This document shows, piece after piece, positions 8,025 through 17,536 of a DNA stretch of 64,000 nt (positions are counted from its first letter, which is position 1; each line of letters starts with the position of its first letter). Source of the stretch: Faecalibacterium prausnitzii (GTDB taxonomy: Bacteria; Bacillota; Clostridia; Oscillospirales; Ruminococcaceae); assembly GCF_003324185.1 (NCBI RefSeq), contig NZ_PXUP01000003.1, positions 124,001 through 188,000 on the forward strand, read 5' to 3'. Both the position numbers and the translations under genes were made by a program. Below the pieces are notes generated by a model. It was not told the DNA's origin and did not search any database. It was given only the letters and a program-made list of their open reading frames with translations.

Positions 8025-10022
8025 ATGAAACGTAAACCGAGATGGACACTGGAAATGCTCACGGCCAGTCTGGCGGTGCTGTGCGGCCTTTTGCTGCTGG
8101 TGCTGCTGGTGCAGCGCCCCACGGCATGGCTGCTGCTGGCCGTGCTGGTGGTGCTGTGGGGCATAGGGGCAACCTTGTTCCGCTGCAAGCTGCGCCGCTG
8201 GGTGGTGCGCTGGACAAGCGGCACCACCTTTGAAAAATCCAAGGTGCAGTTCAGTCTGGAGCCCCTTTCCCAGCCTGCGGCGCTGCTCTCCGGCGAGACG
8301 GTGCTGTGGTACAACAGCCAGTTCCGCACCCGCCTGCTGGGCGGGCAGGATGTGCTGGCCAGCCGGGTGCAGAAGCTGCTGCCCGGGCTGGATCTGCAGC
8401 TGTGCCGCAAGCGCGAGGGGCAGCTGCTGACCCTTGCCGACGGCTACTGGAGCGTGCACAGCTCCACCGTGCCCGGCGAAGCCGAAAGCGTGACCCTGCT
8501 GGTGCTGAACGAGGAGACCGAGCTGCGCCGCATCGAGGCAGAGTACAAGGCCAGCCGTCCGGGGTATCTTGCCTTCCAGCTGGACGGCTACGATGATGTG
8601 TTCGGGGATCTGATGGACAGCGAGCGCGCGCGCCTGCTGGAGGGCGTCAACCGCATTCTGGAGGATATGATCGGGCGCGGCAGCGGCTTTCTGCGCCGGG
8701 TAGGCAGCGGCGGCCGCTACATCGCAGTGGTGGAGGAGCGCCAGCTGGAGCAGTTCGCCAACCGCGGCTACGACGTGCTGGATAAGATCCGCGCACTGGA
8801 CCCCAGTGTGAGCCTTTCAATGTCCATTGGTATCGGACGCGGCGCGCGCACCCTGCGGGAGGCGCAGGATATGGCCGAGCACGCACTGGATATGGCGCAG
8901 GGACGCGGCGGCGATCAGGCCGCTGAGATGACGCTGGACGGCTTTACCTTCTATGGCGGCGTGAGCCACGGCGTGGAAAAGCGCAGCAAGGTGCGCAGCC
9001 GCCTTGTGGCCGACCAGCTGGTCAAGCTGATCAAGGAGGCCGACCATGTGGTCATCATGGGTCACCGCATGAGCGATCTGGATGCCATCGGCGCAGCCGA
9101 GGGTGTGCTGCGCATTTGTAAGATCTGCGATGTGCCGGCGGTCATCGCCGTCCGGCGAGATGCTACGCTGGCGGCCAGTCTGATCGATGCGCTGTGCAAG
9201 GCGGGGCAGAAGGATGACTTCATCGACCCCAAGGACGCCCTGCCCATCATTTCTAAGCGTACCCTGTGTATCGTGGTGGATACATATCAGGCGGGTCTTG
9301 TGGAAAGCAAGGACATTCTGGAAAAATGCGGCAAGGTGGCCGTCATCGACCACCACCGCAAGGGTGTGGGCTACATCGAAAACCCGGCGCTGGTCTGCCA
9401 CGAGCCCTATTCCTCCTCGGCCAGTGAGCTGGTCACCGAGCTGTTGCAGTATGTGGGCGAGCGGGACGACAAGCCCAACCGCGTGGAAGCCGAAGGTCTG
9501 CTTGCCGGCATTTTGCTGGATACGCAGGACTTTACCCTGCACACCGGTGTGCGTACTTTTGAAGCCGCTGCTGCCCTGCGCCGCTACGGCGCAGAGACCG
9601 AGCGGGTGCGCCGATTGTTCGATGTGACCATGGTGGAGTACAACGCCAAGGCCGATCTGGTGGAAAAGGCGCAGATGTACAAAAATTGTGCCATCTCCAT
9701 TGGCGGCGAGGTGGCCCCGGAGGCCCGGGTCGCCATTGCGCAGGCTGCCAACGACCTGCTGCGCATTCAGGGCGTGGACGCCAGCTTTGTGGCGGTGCAG
9801 GTGGGCAACGGGGTCAACGTCTCTGCCCGCAGCATGGGTGCCGTGAATGTGCAGGTGATCATGGAGTCGCTGGGCGGCGGCGGTCATCAGACCATGGCAG
9901 CAGCCCAGTTAAAGCATATCACCCCGCAGGCGGCTCGCAGCCGCATTCAGGATGCCATCGACCAATATTATCTCTCCCAGAAAAAGACTACGCCGGAAGC
10001 ACGACCGGCAAAAGGGGAATAA
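8025..10022 (+). CDS. gdpP: Cyclic-di-AMP phosphodiesterase GdpP (DHH family)
   Basis: 665 residues: two N-terminal membrane helices (about 11-50), a PAS-like region, a degenerate GGDEF domain (about 170-300), then DHH and DHHA1 domains. DHH signatures are GHRMSDLDAIG (from about residue 346), VVDTYQAG and IDHHRKG (about 441-448); the DHHA1 motif GGGGHQ is near 616. The enzyme hydrolyses c-di-AMP to pApA and so tunes potassium, turgor and beta-lactam tolerance. The Trk potassium system elsewhere in the window is a plausible downstream target, as inference only. The gdpP-rplI-dnaB order common in Firmicutes is kept, apart from glf and a repeat placed in between. Confidence 0.94.
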   Translation: MKRKPRWTLEMLTASLAVLCGLLLLVLLVQRPTAWLLLAVLVVLWGIGATLFRCKLRRWVVRWTSGTTFEKSKVQFSLEPLSQPAALLSGETVLWYNSQFRTRLLGGQDVLASRVQKLLPGLDLQLCRKREGQLLTLADGYWSVHSSTVPGEAESVTLLVLNEETELRRIEAEYKASRPGYLAFQLDGYDDVFGDLMDSERARLLEGVNRILEDMIGRGSGFLRRVGSGGRYIAVVEERQLEQFANRGYDVLDKIRALDPSVSLSMSIGIGRGARTLREAQDMAEHALDMAQGRGGDQAAEMTLDGFTFYGGVSHGVEKRSKVRSRLVADQLVKLIKEADHVVIMGHRMSDLDAIGAAEGVLRICKICDVPAVIAVRRDATLAASLIDALCKAGQKDDFIDPKDALPIISKRTLCIVVDTYQAGLVESKDILEKCGKVAVIDHHRKGVGYIENPALVCHEPYSSSASELVTELLQYVGERDDKPNRVEAEGLLAGILLDTQDFTLHTGVRTFEAAAALRRYGAETERVRRLFDVTMVEYNAKADLVEKAQMYKNCAISIGGEVAPEARVAIAQAANDLLRIQGVDASFVAVQVGNGVNVSARSMGAVNVQVIMESLGGGGHQTMAAAQLKHITPQAARSRIQDAIDQYYLSQKKTTPEARPAKGE

Positions 10023-10026
10023 AAGC

Positions 10027-11130
10027 ATGAAACAGTATGATTATCTTATCGTTGGTGCCGGTCTGTTCGGCGCCGTGTTTGCCCACGAGGCCAAAAAGGC
10101 AGGCAAAAAGTGTCTGGTCGTTGATAAGCGCGACCATATCGCGGGCAACATCTACACCGAAGCTGTGGAGGGCATCAATGTGCACCGCTACGGTGCGCAT
10201 ATCTTCCACACCAACAATAAGGCTGTGTGGCAGTATGTGAACCAGTTTGCAGAGTTCAACCGCTACACCAACAGCCCGGTGGCCAACTACCACGGTCAGA
10301 TCTACAACCTGCCCTTCAACATGAACACCTTCAACAAGATGTGGGGCGTTGTGACCCCTGCCGAAGCCAAGGCCAAAATCGAAGAGCAGAAGGCCGCTGC
10401 AGGCATCACCGACCCGCAGAACCTCGAGGAGCAGGCCATCAGCCTTGTGGGCACCGATATCTACGAAAAGCTCATCAAGGGCTACACCGGCAAGCAGTGG
10501 GGACGCCCCTGCACCGAACTGCCCGCCTTTATCATCAAGCGCCTGCCGGTGCGCTTTACCTACGACGACAACTACTTCAACGCCCTGTATCAGGGCATCC
10601 CCAATGGCGGATATACCGCCATGGTGGAAAAGATGCTGGCCGGTACCGAGGTGCGCCTGAACGTGGATTATCTGGCAGAAAAGGCTGCGCTGGACGCACT
10701 GGCTGAGAAGGTGGTCTACACCGGCCCGGTGGATGCCTACTTCGGCTACCGTCTGGGTGCGCTGCAGTACCGCAGCGTCCGCTTTGAGACCGAGGTGCTG
10801 GATACCGACAACTATCAGGGCAACGCGGTGGTCAACTACACCGATGCCGAGACCCCCTATACCCGCATCATCGAGCACAAGCACTTTGAGTTCGGCACCC
10901 AGCCCAAGACGGTCATCAGCCGGGAGTACAGCGCCGAGTGGAAAAAGGGCGACGAGCCCTACTATCCCGTCAACGACGAGAAGAACGGCGCGCTGTATGT
11001 GCAGTACAAGGCACTGGCCGATGCCGAGCCGGGTGTGATCTTCGGCGGTCGTCTGGGCGAGTACAAGTACTACGACATGGACAAGGTCATCGAGGTAGCG
11101 CTGGACGTTGCTGCAAAGGAGCTGGCATAA
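10027..11130 (+). CDS. glf: UDP-galactopyranose mutase
   Basis: 367 residues. This FAD enzyme interconverts UDP-galactopyranose and UDP-galactofuranose for cell-surface glycans. The dinucleotide-binding motif GAGLFG is at residues 10-15, followed by the family signatures RDHIAGNIYTE, RYGAHIFHTN, KGYTGKQWGR and GRLGEYKYYDMD. The start ATG follows AAAGGGGA and lies 4 nt after the gdpP stop, so it is cotranscribed with gdpP. The family length is standard. A gap with a palindromic repeat follows. Confidence 0.96.
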   Translation: MKQYDYLIVGAGLFGAVFAHEAKKAGKKCLVVDKRDHIAGNIYTEAVEGINVHRYGAHIFHTNNKAVWQYVNQFAEFNRYTNSPVANYHGQIYNLPFNMNTFNKMWGVVTPAEAKAKIEEQKAAAGITDPQNLEEQAISLVGTDIYEKLIKGYTGKQWGRPCTELPAFIIKRLPVRFTYDDNYFNALYQGIPNGGYTAMVEKMLAGTEVRLNVDYLAEKAALDALAEKVVYTGPVDAYFGYRLGALQYRSVRFETEVLDTDNYQGNAVVNYTDAETPYTRIIEHKHFEFGTQPKTVISREYSAEWKKGDEPYYPVNDEKNGALYVQYKALADAEPGVIFGGRLGEYKYYDMDKVIEVALDVAAKELA

Positions 11131-11143
11131 ACGGATTTCTCAT

Positions 11144-11325
11144 GGAAATCAACTTTCCGAATGAAGGCTTCCCCCGGTCGGGGGAAGCTGTCACCGAAGG
11201 TGACTGATGAGGGCGCAGGCAAGCAGCAGCTTCCGGGAAAATACCCCTCATCCGGCGCTATGCGCCACCTTCCCCCCAAGGGGTGAAGGCTTTTGCTCCG
11301 AGGTAAGCTGCAAAAGTTGATTTCC
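11144..11325. repeat. Palindromic MITE-like intergenic repeat
   Basis: This 182-bp segment ends in perfect 13-bp inverted repeats, GGAAATCAACTTT and AAAGTTGATTTCC. Inside, each arm carries a related block read inward: AAGGCTTCCCCC...GGGGGAAG, a small stem (CACCGAAGGTG or GGCGCTATGCGCC), then TGATGAGGG / CCCTCA. No ORF is present. The layout suits a non-autonomous mobile repeat between glf and rplI; a transposase source is not visible. Confidence 0.6.
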
Positions 11326-11346
11326 GTACCGTTTTCCCGCTTCCTC

Positions 11347-11375
11347 TTGCCCAAAAACGACAAATGCGCTATACT
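11347..11375 (+). promoter_or_regulatory. Promoter of rplI-dnaB
   Basis: TTGCCC, a 17-bp spacer and TATACT, about 50 bp before rplI and just outside the MITE-like repeat. Confidence 0.65.
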
Positions 11376-11425
11376 ATTACCATAAGACTGCACCGGTTTT
11401 CCGGTGAGAAGTGAGGGATACTATC

Positions 11426-11881
11426 ATGAAAGTGATTCTGAAGCAGGATATCAAGGGCATCGGCAAGAAGGACGAGATCCACGAGGTCTCCGACGGCTAC
11501 GCCCGCAACTACCTGTTCCCGCGCAAGTTGGCCGCTGTGGCAGATGCCAGCGCTGTGAACATGGCGCGCGGCAAGGAGGCCGCAGCCGATTTCCACGAAG
11601 CCGAGAATGTGGCAGCCGCCAAGGCTCTGGCTGCCAAGATCGAAGGCAAGACCGTGACCATCAAGGCCAAGGGCGGCGCATCCGGCCGTCTGCACGGCAA
11701 GGTGACCGGCAAGGAAGTTGCCGAGGCACTGGCTGCGCTGGCAGGTGCACCCATCGACAAAAAGAAGATCGAGCTGGAGACCAAGGACATCAAGGATGCC
11801 GGCGTGTTCAACGGCAAGGTCCGTCTGTACGTTGGCGTCGTGGCTTCCTTCAAGATCCAGGTGGAAGTGGAACAGGCCTGA
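11426..11881 (+). CDS. rplI: 50S ribosomal protein L9
   Basis: 151 residues, normal for L9, with the N-terminal globular signature [13 protein letters not shown] and [14 protein letters not shown], a long connecting helix and the C-terminal domain. L9 binds 23S rRNA near the L1 stalk and limits frameshifting. I chose the internal ATG that gives the canonical MKVILKQD start; a GTGAGGG element lies upstream. It has its own promoter and is followed by a good terminator before dnaB. Confidence 0.96.
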   Translation: MKVILKQDIKGIGKKDEIHEVSDGYARNYLFPRKLAAVADASAVNMARGKEAAADFHEAENVAAAKALAAKIEGKTVTIKAKGGASGRLHGKVTGKEVAEALAALAGAPIDKKKIELETKDIKDAGVFNGKVRLYVGVVASFKIQVEVEQA

Positions 11882-11895
11882 TCTGTGTGCCGTTT

Positions 11896-11924
11896 GCGCC
11901 CCCTCACAGCAGGGGGCGCTTTTT
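11896..11924 (+). terminator. Terminator or attenuator between rplI and dnaB
   Basis: A 9-bp GC stem (GCGCCCCCT / AGGGGGCGC), a 6-nt loop and a T tract. dnaB starts only 44 nt later with no clear new promoter, so readthrough is likely. Confidence 0.75.
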
Positions 11925-11967
11925 GGCTTTACAGGATGCTTTGGATTTTGGATAAGGACAAACTACT

Positions 11968-13368
11968 ATGCCGAACGAACGACGTTATTCCAATGAACTG
12001 AATCTGGAGAGCGTGGGCATCAATCTGCCCTACAATATGCAGGCGGAGCAGAGCGTGCTGGGCGCGGTGCTGCTCAAGCCAGACACTTTGACCGATCTGG
12101 TGGAGATCATCAAGCCGGAAATGTTCTACACCCGGCAGAACGCCCAGATCTGGACGGAGATGCTGCGCCTGTTCACCAACGACCAGACCATCGATTTTGT
12201 CACCCTGCTGGATGCGGTGGTGTCCGATGGTGTGTTCCCCAGTGCAGACGAAGCTAAGATTTACCTGACCGGTCTGGCAGAAACAGTGCCCAGCATCTCC
12301 AATGTAAAGGCCTACGCCCAGATCGTGCAGGAAAAATATCTGGTGCGTCAGCTGATGGGTGTCGCCAAGGACATCTTGCAGGACGCCGGGGACGAGCCGG
12401 ACGCCGACCTTCTGCTGGAAAACGCCGAGCAGCGCATCTACGAGATCCGCTCCGGCCGCGATTCCAGCGCCCTGACCCCGCTTTCATCCAGCATGGTGGA
12501 AACGCTGACCAACCTGCAAAAGATCAGCGGCCCGGATGCGGACAAGTACAAGGGCATCCCCACCGGCTTCCGTCTGCTGGACACCGTGCTTACCGGCCTT
12601 GGCCGCGGCGATCTGGTCATTCTGGCAGCCCGTCCCGGTATGGGCAAGACCAGCTTTGCGCTGAACATCGCCACCCGCGTGGCCATGCAGCAGAAGGTGC
12701 CGGTGGCTATCTTCAGTTTGGAAATGACCAAGGAGCAGCTGACTAACCGTATCCTCTCGTCGGAGGCCGGTATCGACAGTCAGGCCTTCCGTACCGGTGC
12801 GCTGCGCGCCGAGGACTGGGAGTACCTGGCGCTGGCGACTGAAAAACTGCACGATGCACCGATCTATATGGATGATACCTCCGGCATTACCATCACCGAG
12901 ATGAAGGCCAAGATCCGCCGGGTGAATCAGGATCCTGCCCGCCCCAACGTGGGCCTGATCGTCATCGACTATTTACAGCTGATGACCACCGGCCAGCGCA
13001 GCGAGAACCGCGTGCAGGAGATCAGCTCCATCACCCGAAACCTGAAGATCATGGCAAAGGAGCTGAATGTGCCCATCATCGCGCTGAGCCAGCTGTCCCG
13101 TGCGGTGGAAAAGCAGGGCAACAACTCCAGCCACCGCCCGCAGCTTTCTGACCTGCGCGACTCCGGTTCCATCGAGCAGGACGCAGACTGCGTTCTGTTT
13201 TTGTACCGCGATTCCTACTACGCCAGCCAGAACCCGGACGGCGCTGAGGTGGATGCCGATACCGCCGAGTGTATCGTGGCAAAGAACCGTCACGGCGAGA
13301 CCAGCACCGTGCCGCTGGGCTGGGATGGTGCCCACACCCGCTTTATGGATGTGGACTTCAAGCGCTGA
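11968..13368 (+). CDS. dnaB: Replicative DNA helicase DnaB
   Basis: 466 residues: N-terminal DnaB domain with LPYNMQAEQSVLGAVL, a linker, and the RecA-like helicase domain with Walker A ARPGMGKTSFALN (about 213-225), Walker B VGLIVIDYLQLM, and the DRDSGSIEQDAD-like C-terminal motif (LRDSGSIEQDADCVLFLYR). The hexamer unwinds DNA at the fork 5'-3' and recruits primase. It overlaps the tilS start by one base (TGATG), so translation is coupled. Confidence 0.96.
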   Translation: MPNERRYSNELNLESVGINLPYNMQAEQSVLGAVLLKPDTLTDLVEIIKPEMFYTRQNAQIWTEMLRLFTNDQTIDFVTLLDAVVSDGVFPSADEAKIYLTGLAETVPSISNVKAYAQIVQEKYLVRQLMGVAKDILQDAGDEPDADLLLENAEQRIYEIRSGRDSSALTPLSSSMVETLTNLQKISGPDADKYKGIPTGFRLLDTVLTGLGRGDLVILAARPGMGKTSFALNIATRVAMQQKVPVAIFSLEMTKEQLTNRILSSEAGIDSQAFRTGALRAEDWEYLALATEKLHDAPIYMDDTSGITITEMKAKIRRVNQDPARPNVGLIVIDYLQLMTTGQRSENRVQEISSITRNLKIMAKELNVPIIALSQLSRAVEKQGNNSSHRPQLSDLRDSGSIEQDADCVLFLYRDSYYASQNPDGAEVDADTAECIVAKNRHGETSTVPLGWDGAHTRFMDVDFKR

Positions 13369-15335
13369 TGGATACTGTGATTCTTGCCCGGGTGGAGGAT
13401 TTCTGCATCCGGGAGGGGCTTTTGCAGCCCGGTACACCGCTGCGGCTGGCGGCGGCGGTCTCCGGTGGGGCGGACAGCATGGCGCTGCTGCTCTTGCTGC
13501 GGCAGCTGCAGCCGAGGTTCGGCTATACGCTCTCTGCCTGCCATGTGAACCACGGTCTGCGCGGGCAGAGCGCCGACCGAGATGAAGCCTTTGTGCGGGC
13601 AGAGTGCGCCCGCTTGGGTGTGCCGCTGCGGGTGTTCCATGCCGCAGAGCTTGCCCCGCCCCCAGCGCACGCCGGGGAGGACTGGGCGCGCCGTCTGCGC
13701 TACACGGCCTTTGTGCAGCTGCAAGGGCAGGGGATAGATGCCATCGCCACGGCCCATACTGCAAATGACCAAGCCGAAACGCTGCTGCTGCGGCTGGCGC
13801 GCGGCACCGGGCTGCACGGGGCTGGCGGCATCCGGCCAAGACGCGGGTGCTACCTGCGCCCGCTGCTTTGCCTGAGCCGCGCCGAGACCGAGGCCGTCTG
13901 CCGGGCAGCGGGGCAGCCGTGGGTCACCGACGAGACCAACGATACCAATGCCTACGCCCGCAACCGGCTGCGCCACAGCGCCCTGCCTGCGCTGGAAAGC
14001 ACCAACGCAGCGGCGGTGCAGAATCTGGCACGGTTCTGTGAAAAGGCCGCGCGGGTGGATGCCTACCTTGCCGCCGGGGCTGCAAAGCTTCTGGCGGCGG
14101 CACGCCTGCCCGGCGCAGAACCGGCGTGGCAACTGGCGCTTTTGCAGGCGGCAGATCCGCTGCTGCTGGAGACCGCGCTGCACAGCCTTGTGGCTCCGGT
14201 GCGGGACGCAGAGGAAAAATATGTGCAGCTGCTGTGTGCCGTGGTGCGGCAGGGCAGCGGCGCAGTACAGCTGACCGGACAGGTGCGCTTTTGCGCCGGG
14301 AACGGCTGTCTGCGGCAGGAAACGCTGCCGCAAGCGCTGCCCCAACAGCCGGAGAACCTGCCGCCGCAGCTGCCCTTTTTGCCCGAAAAACAGCCGGAAT
14401 TCCGGCTGCGCGGGGGCTGGAAGGGGACTGCGGAGCTGTTAAGAGCCGATTTTGAAGAAAAAATACAAGTCGTTCATAAAAAAGACTTAAAAAATCGGGC
14501 GGATTATGCTAGAATAACTACGTTGTACACTAGTCTTGTTCTGCGTGCCCGACAGCCGGGAGACCGCTTCCGGCCTGCGGGGCGGGGGTTGAGCAAACCG
14601 CTGCGCAAGTGGATGAACGAGGCCGGTGTCCCGAACGAACTGCGGGATACGCTGCCGCTGCTGGCCAGCGGAAGCGAAATTTTATGGGTGTGTGGAGAAG
14701 GCTTTGCCGATGGACTTGCACCGGACACGGAAAGCAGATGGATCCTGCACTTGGATGCAGAGATCGAAACACAGGAGGAAAAACAAATGAGTATGCACGA
14801 TGATATCAAGACCGTTCTGGTCAGCGAAGAGCAGCTGAAGGCCAAGGTGGCAGAGCTGGGCGCTCAGATCAGCCGGGATTATGCCGGTAAAAATCTGGTG
14901 CTGGTGTCCATCCTCAAGGGCTCGGTGGTCTTTATGGCCGATCTGATGCGGGCTGTGAGCATCCCCTGCAATATCGACTTTATGGTGGTCTCCAGCTACG
15001 GCGGCAGCAACACCATCACCAGCGGTCTGGTCAAGATCATCAAAGATCTGGACGGTGATCTGTCCGGCAAGGATGTGCTGATCGTGGAGGACATTCTGGA
15101 CACCGGCGTCACCCTGTCCAACCTTGTGCCCATGCTCAAGATGCGCAACCCGAACTCCGTTAAGATCTGCACCATCCTTGATAAGCCCAGCCGCCGCAAG
15201 GCCGACATCCAGCCGGATTACGAGGGTTTCCAGGTGCCGGACGAGTTCGTGGTGGGCTACGGTCTGGACTACGATGAAAAATACCGCAACCTGCCCTATG
15301 TCGGCGTGCTGAAGCCCGAGGTCTACACGAAGTAA
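13368..15335 (+). CDS. tilS-hpt: Fused TilS-HPRT: tRNA(Ile)-lysidine synthetase joined to hypoxanthine phosphoribosyltransferase
   Basis: One uninterrupted frame of 655 residues. Residues 1-473 are TilS, which makes lysidine at C34 of tRNA-Ile(CAU). The PP-loop SGGADS is at 32-37, CHVNHGLR follows, the central domain has TDETNDTNAYARNRLRH, and the C-terminal TilS domain follows. Residues 474-655 are HPRT, which salvages hypoxanthine/guanine, with the PRPP loop VLIVEDILDTGVTL. In Bacillus the two are separate neighbours before ftsH; Listeria has a TilS/HprT fusion. Here a strong internal AGGAGG sits 8 nt before the HPRT methionine, so HPRT may also be made alone. The start ATG overlaps the dnaB stop. 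Confidence 0.88.
   Translation: MDTVILARVEDFCIREGLLQPGTPLRLAAAVSGGADSMALLLLLRQLQPRFGYTLSACHVNHGLRGQSADRDEAFVRAECARLGVPLRVFHAAELAPPPAHAGEDWARRLRYTAFVQLQGQGIDAIATAHTANDQAETLLLRLARGTGLHGAGGIRPRRGCYLRPLLCLSRAETEAVCRAAGQPWVTDETNDTNAYARNRLRHSALPALESTNAAAVQNLARFCEKAARVDAYLAAGAAKLLAAARLPGAEPAWQLALLQAADPLLLETALHSLVAPVRDAEEKYVQLLCAVVRQGSGAVQLTGQVRFCAGNGCLRQETLPQALPQQPENLPPQLPFLPEKQPEFRLRGGWKGTAELLRADFEEKIQVVHKKDLKNRADYARITTLYTSLVLRARQPGDRFRPAGRGLSKPLRKWMNEAGVPNELRDTLPLLASGSEILWVCGEGFADGLAPDTESRWILHLDAEIETQEEKQMSMHDDIKTVLVSEEQLKAKVAELGAQISRDYAGKNLVLVSILKGSVVFMADLMRAVSIPCNIDFMVVSSYGGSNTITSGLVKIIKDLDGDLSGKDVLIVEDILDTGVTLSNLVPMLKMRNPNSVKICTILDKPSRRKADIQPDYEGFQVPDEFVVGYGLDYDEKYRNLPYVGVLKPEVYTK
14487..14515 (+). 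promoter_or_regulatory. Possible internal promoter within tilS for hpt-ftsH
   Basis: An AT-rich patch (about 14455-14530) in an otherwise GC-rich gene contains an extended -10 (TGCTAGAAT) with a poor -35 (TTAAAA) 17 bp upstream. It would drive hpt and ftsH independently of dnaB-tilS. Confidence 0.35.
14787..15335 (+). CDS. hpt: Hypoxanthine phosphoribosyltransferase, alternative internal start
   Basis: 182 residues from an ATG inside the tilS-hpt frame. The AGGAGG at 14773-14778 is better than most ribosome sites in this window and is ideally spaced. The product MSMHDDIKTVLVSEEQL onward is a complete HPRT of normal length, with SILKGSVVFMADL, DFMVVSSYGGS and the PRPP loop. This suggests a dual output: fused TilS-HPRT plus free HPRT. 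An alternative reading is that a lost tilS stop codon fused two formerly separate genes without functional consequence. Confidence 0.6.
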   Translation: MSMHDDIKTVLVSEEQLKAKVAELGAQISRDYAGKNLVLVSILKGSVVFMADLMRAVSIPCNIDFMVVSSYGGSNTITSGLVKIIKDLDGDLSGKDVLIVEDILDTGVTLSNLVPMLKMRNPNSVKICTILDKPSRRKADIQPDYEGFQVPDEFVVGYGLDYDEKYRNLPYVGVLKPEVYTK

Positions 15336-15374
15336 CCTGTCCATTATAAAAATCCAGAACTGGAGTTGATTTTT

Positions 15375-17510
15375 TTGCAACCGAAGAAACCCCGTTTCAA
15401 TCCGCTGGTGATCGCCATTGTGCTGGCAGCCGTGCTGATGGTGTGGTCGGTGCTGGGCGGCACCGGCGGCAGCGCCAGCGGCTCTTCCATGGCTTATTCC
15501 ACGGTGGTACACTATTTTGAAAGCAATCAGGTCACCAAATTCTCGCTGGATCTGAATACCGGCGTGATCACCATGACCCTGAAGGAGGGTGCACAGGAGC
15601 TGCCCAACGCTGCCGAGCAGACCACCACCCAGTCCACGGGCGGGCTGCTTTCCGGCCTGCTGTCCTCCTCTTCCTCTGCCCCCACCGGGGTAAAGAAGAA
15701 CGATGACGGCACCGAGACGGTCAGCTATAAGCTGCCCTACGCCCGGATGTTCGTGGATCATGTGTCGGACTACATCGCCCAGTACGATGCAGCCAACCCC
15801 GATGCGCCCATGGTGTACGACTATGTACCTGCCAAGGAAACCATCCCCTGGATGGAGATTTTGTTCTATCTGGCTATGCTGGGTTGCACCGGCTTTTTGC
15901 TGTTCTCCATGATGCGCGGCGGTGCTGGTGGCGGCGGCATCATGAACGTAGGCAAGGCCAAGGTAAAGGACGAGCACGAGAACAAAAAGACTGCCACCTT
16001 TGCCGATGTGGCCGGTGAGGACGAGGAAAAAGAGGAGCTCAAGGAAGTTGTGGAGTTCCTCAAGAGCCCGGATAAGTTCAATACGCTGGGTGCCCGCATC
16101 CCTCACGGCGTGCTGCTGGTGGGCCCTCCGGGTACCGGTAAGACCCTGCTGGCGCGTGCTTGTGCTGGTGAAGCCGGGGTGCCCTTCTACTCCATCTCCG
16201 GCTCTGACTTTGTGGAGATGTACGTTGGCGTGGGTGCATCCCGCGTGCGCGATCTGTTCGATAAGGCCAAAAAGACCATGCCCTGCATCATCTTTATTGA
16301 TGAGATCGACGCTGTGGGTCGTCAGCGCGGCGCAGGTCTGGGCGGCGGTCACGATGAGCGCGAGCAGACCCTGAACCAGCTGCTGGTGGAGATGGACGGT
16401 TTCGAGGCCAACGACGGCATCATCGTCATGGCCGCTACCAACCGCGCCGACATTCTGGATAAGGCGCTGCTGCGCCCCGGCCGCTTTGACCGTCAGGTCT
16501 ATGTGGGTCTGCCGGATGTCAAGGGACGCGAAGAGATCCTGAAGGTGCACACCCGCAACAAGCCCCTTGCACCGGACGTCTCCCTGAAGGTCATTGCCCA
16601 GCGCACCGCCGGTTTTGCCGGTGCAGACCTTGAGAACCTTGTCAACGAGGCCGCGCTGCTGGCAGCCCGCCGCAACCGCAAGGCCATTACCATGGAGGAC
16701 ATCGAGGAAGCTTCCATGAAGGTGATGGCTGGCCCCGAGAAGAAGAGCCGCGTGGTCACCCCGGAGGAGAAAAAGCTCACCGCCTACCACGAGGCTGGTC
16801 ACGCTGTGGCAGGCTTCTACTGCAAGCACCACTCCCGCGTGCACGAGATCACCATCATCCCGCGCGGTCAGGCCGGCGGCTACACCATGTATCTGCCCGA
16901 GAAGGATCGCAGCTATGTGACCAAGGGTGAAATGTTTGAGGACATCGTGTCCAGCTTGGGTGGCCGCGTGGCCGAGCAGCTGATCTTGGAGGACATCTCC
17001 ACCGGTGCTTCCAACGACCTGCAGCAGGCCACCAACATCGCCCGCCAGATGATCACCCGCTACGGCTTCTCCGAGCGTCTGGGCCCCGTGGTCTACGGCA
17101 CCTCGCAGGAGGAGACCTTCCTTGGCCGCGACTTGGGTCAGGGCAAGGGTTACAGCGAGACCACCGCTGCCGAGATCGACAGCGAGACCCGTGATATCAT
17201 CGATGAGGCTTACGAGACCTGCCGCCGCACCCTGACGGAGCACATCGACCAGCTCCATGCGCTGGCCAAGGCTCTGATGGAGCGCGAAAAGCTCAACGAG
17301 GAGCAGTTCAACACCATTATGGCCGGCGGCACCCTGCCCCCCTGCGAGGACGCAAAACCCGAGCAGGCGCAGCCCGACCAGACCGTGCAGCCTGCCCCGG
17401 TGCAGCCCGCAGAGCCTGCCCAGACCGCTGAGCGCGCCGAACCCGCCGAGCAGGCCGAGCCTGCCCAGCCGGAAGTGCCGCAGCCGGATGCCCCGGAGCA
17501 GCAGGACTAA
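15375..17510 (+). CDS. ftsH: ATP-dependent zinc metalloprotease FtsH
   Basis: 711 residues. The TTG at 15375 is preferred because GGAG lies 9 nt upstream; a TTG at 15366 is too close. Two membrane helices (about 9-27 and 155-178) flank an external domain. An AAA domain follows with Walker A GPPGTGKT (250-257), Walker [12 protein letters not shown] and the second region of homology, then the zinc site HEAGH (472-476). The hexamer degrades unfolded and regulatory membrane proteins. A tail of about 60 residues rich in P, A, E and Q (from about 650) is longer than usual. Gene order tilS-hpt-ftsH is as in Bacillus. Confidence 0.95.
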   Translation: MQPKKPRFNPLVIAIVLAAVLMVWSVLGGTGGSASGSSMAYSTVVHYFESNQVTKFSLDLNTGVITMTLKEGAQELPNAAEQTTTQSTGGLLSGLLSSSSSAPTGVKKNDDGTETVSYKLPYARMFVDHVSDYIAQYDAANPDAPMVYDYVPAKETIPWMEILFYLAMLGCTGFLLFSMMRGGAGGGGIMNVGKAKVKDEHENKKTATFADVAGEDEEKEELKEVVEFLKSPDKFNTLGARIPHGVLLVGPPGTGKTLLARACAGEAGVPFYSISGSDFVEMYVGVGASRVRDLFDKAKKTMPCIIFIDEIDAVGRQRGAGLGGGHDEREQTLNQLLVEMDGFEANDGIIVMAATNRADILDKALLRPGRFDRQVYVGLPDVKGREEILKVHTRNKPLAPDVSLKVIAQRTAGFAGADLENLVNEAALLAARRNRKAITMEDIEEASMKVMAGPEKKSRVVTPEEKKLTAYHEAGHAVAGFYCKHHSRVHEITIIPRGQAGGYTMYLPEKDRSYVTKGEMFEDIVSSLGGRVAEQLILEDISTGASNDLQQATNIARQMITRYGFSERLGPVVYGTSQEETFLGRDLGQGKGYSETTAAEIDSETRDIIDEAYETCRRTLTEHIDQLHALAKALMEREKLNEEQFNTIMAGGTLPPCEDAKPEQAQPDQTVQPAPVQPAEPAQTAERAEPAEQAEPAQPEVPQPDAPEQQD

Positions 17511-17536
17511 GCTTTTTTAGGAAAGGAGCGAGCATC

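Noticed and set aside
5964-8459. Minus-strand open frame of 831 codons opposite RNase J
   Set aside because: Low-complexity H/A/Q/G composition and complete overlap with the unmistakable RNase J and GdpP genes; no ribosome site.
14682-17258. Minus-strand open frame of 858 codons opposite hpt and ftsH
   Set aside because: Mirror-frame artefact of FtsH codon bias; no family features.
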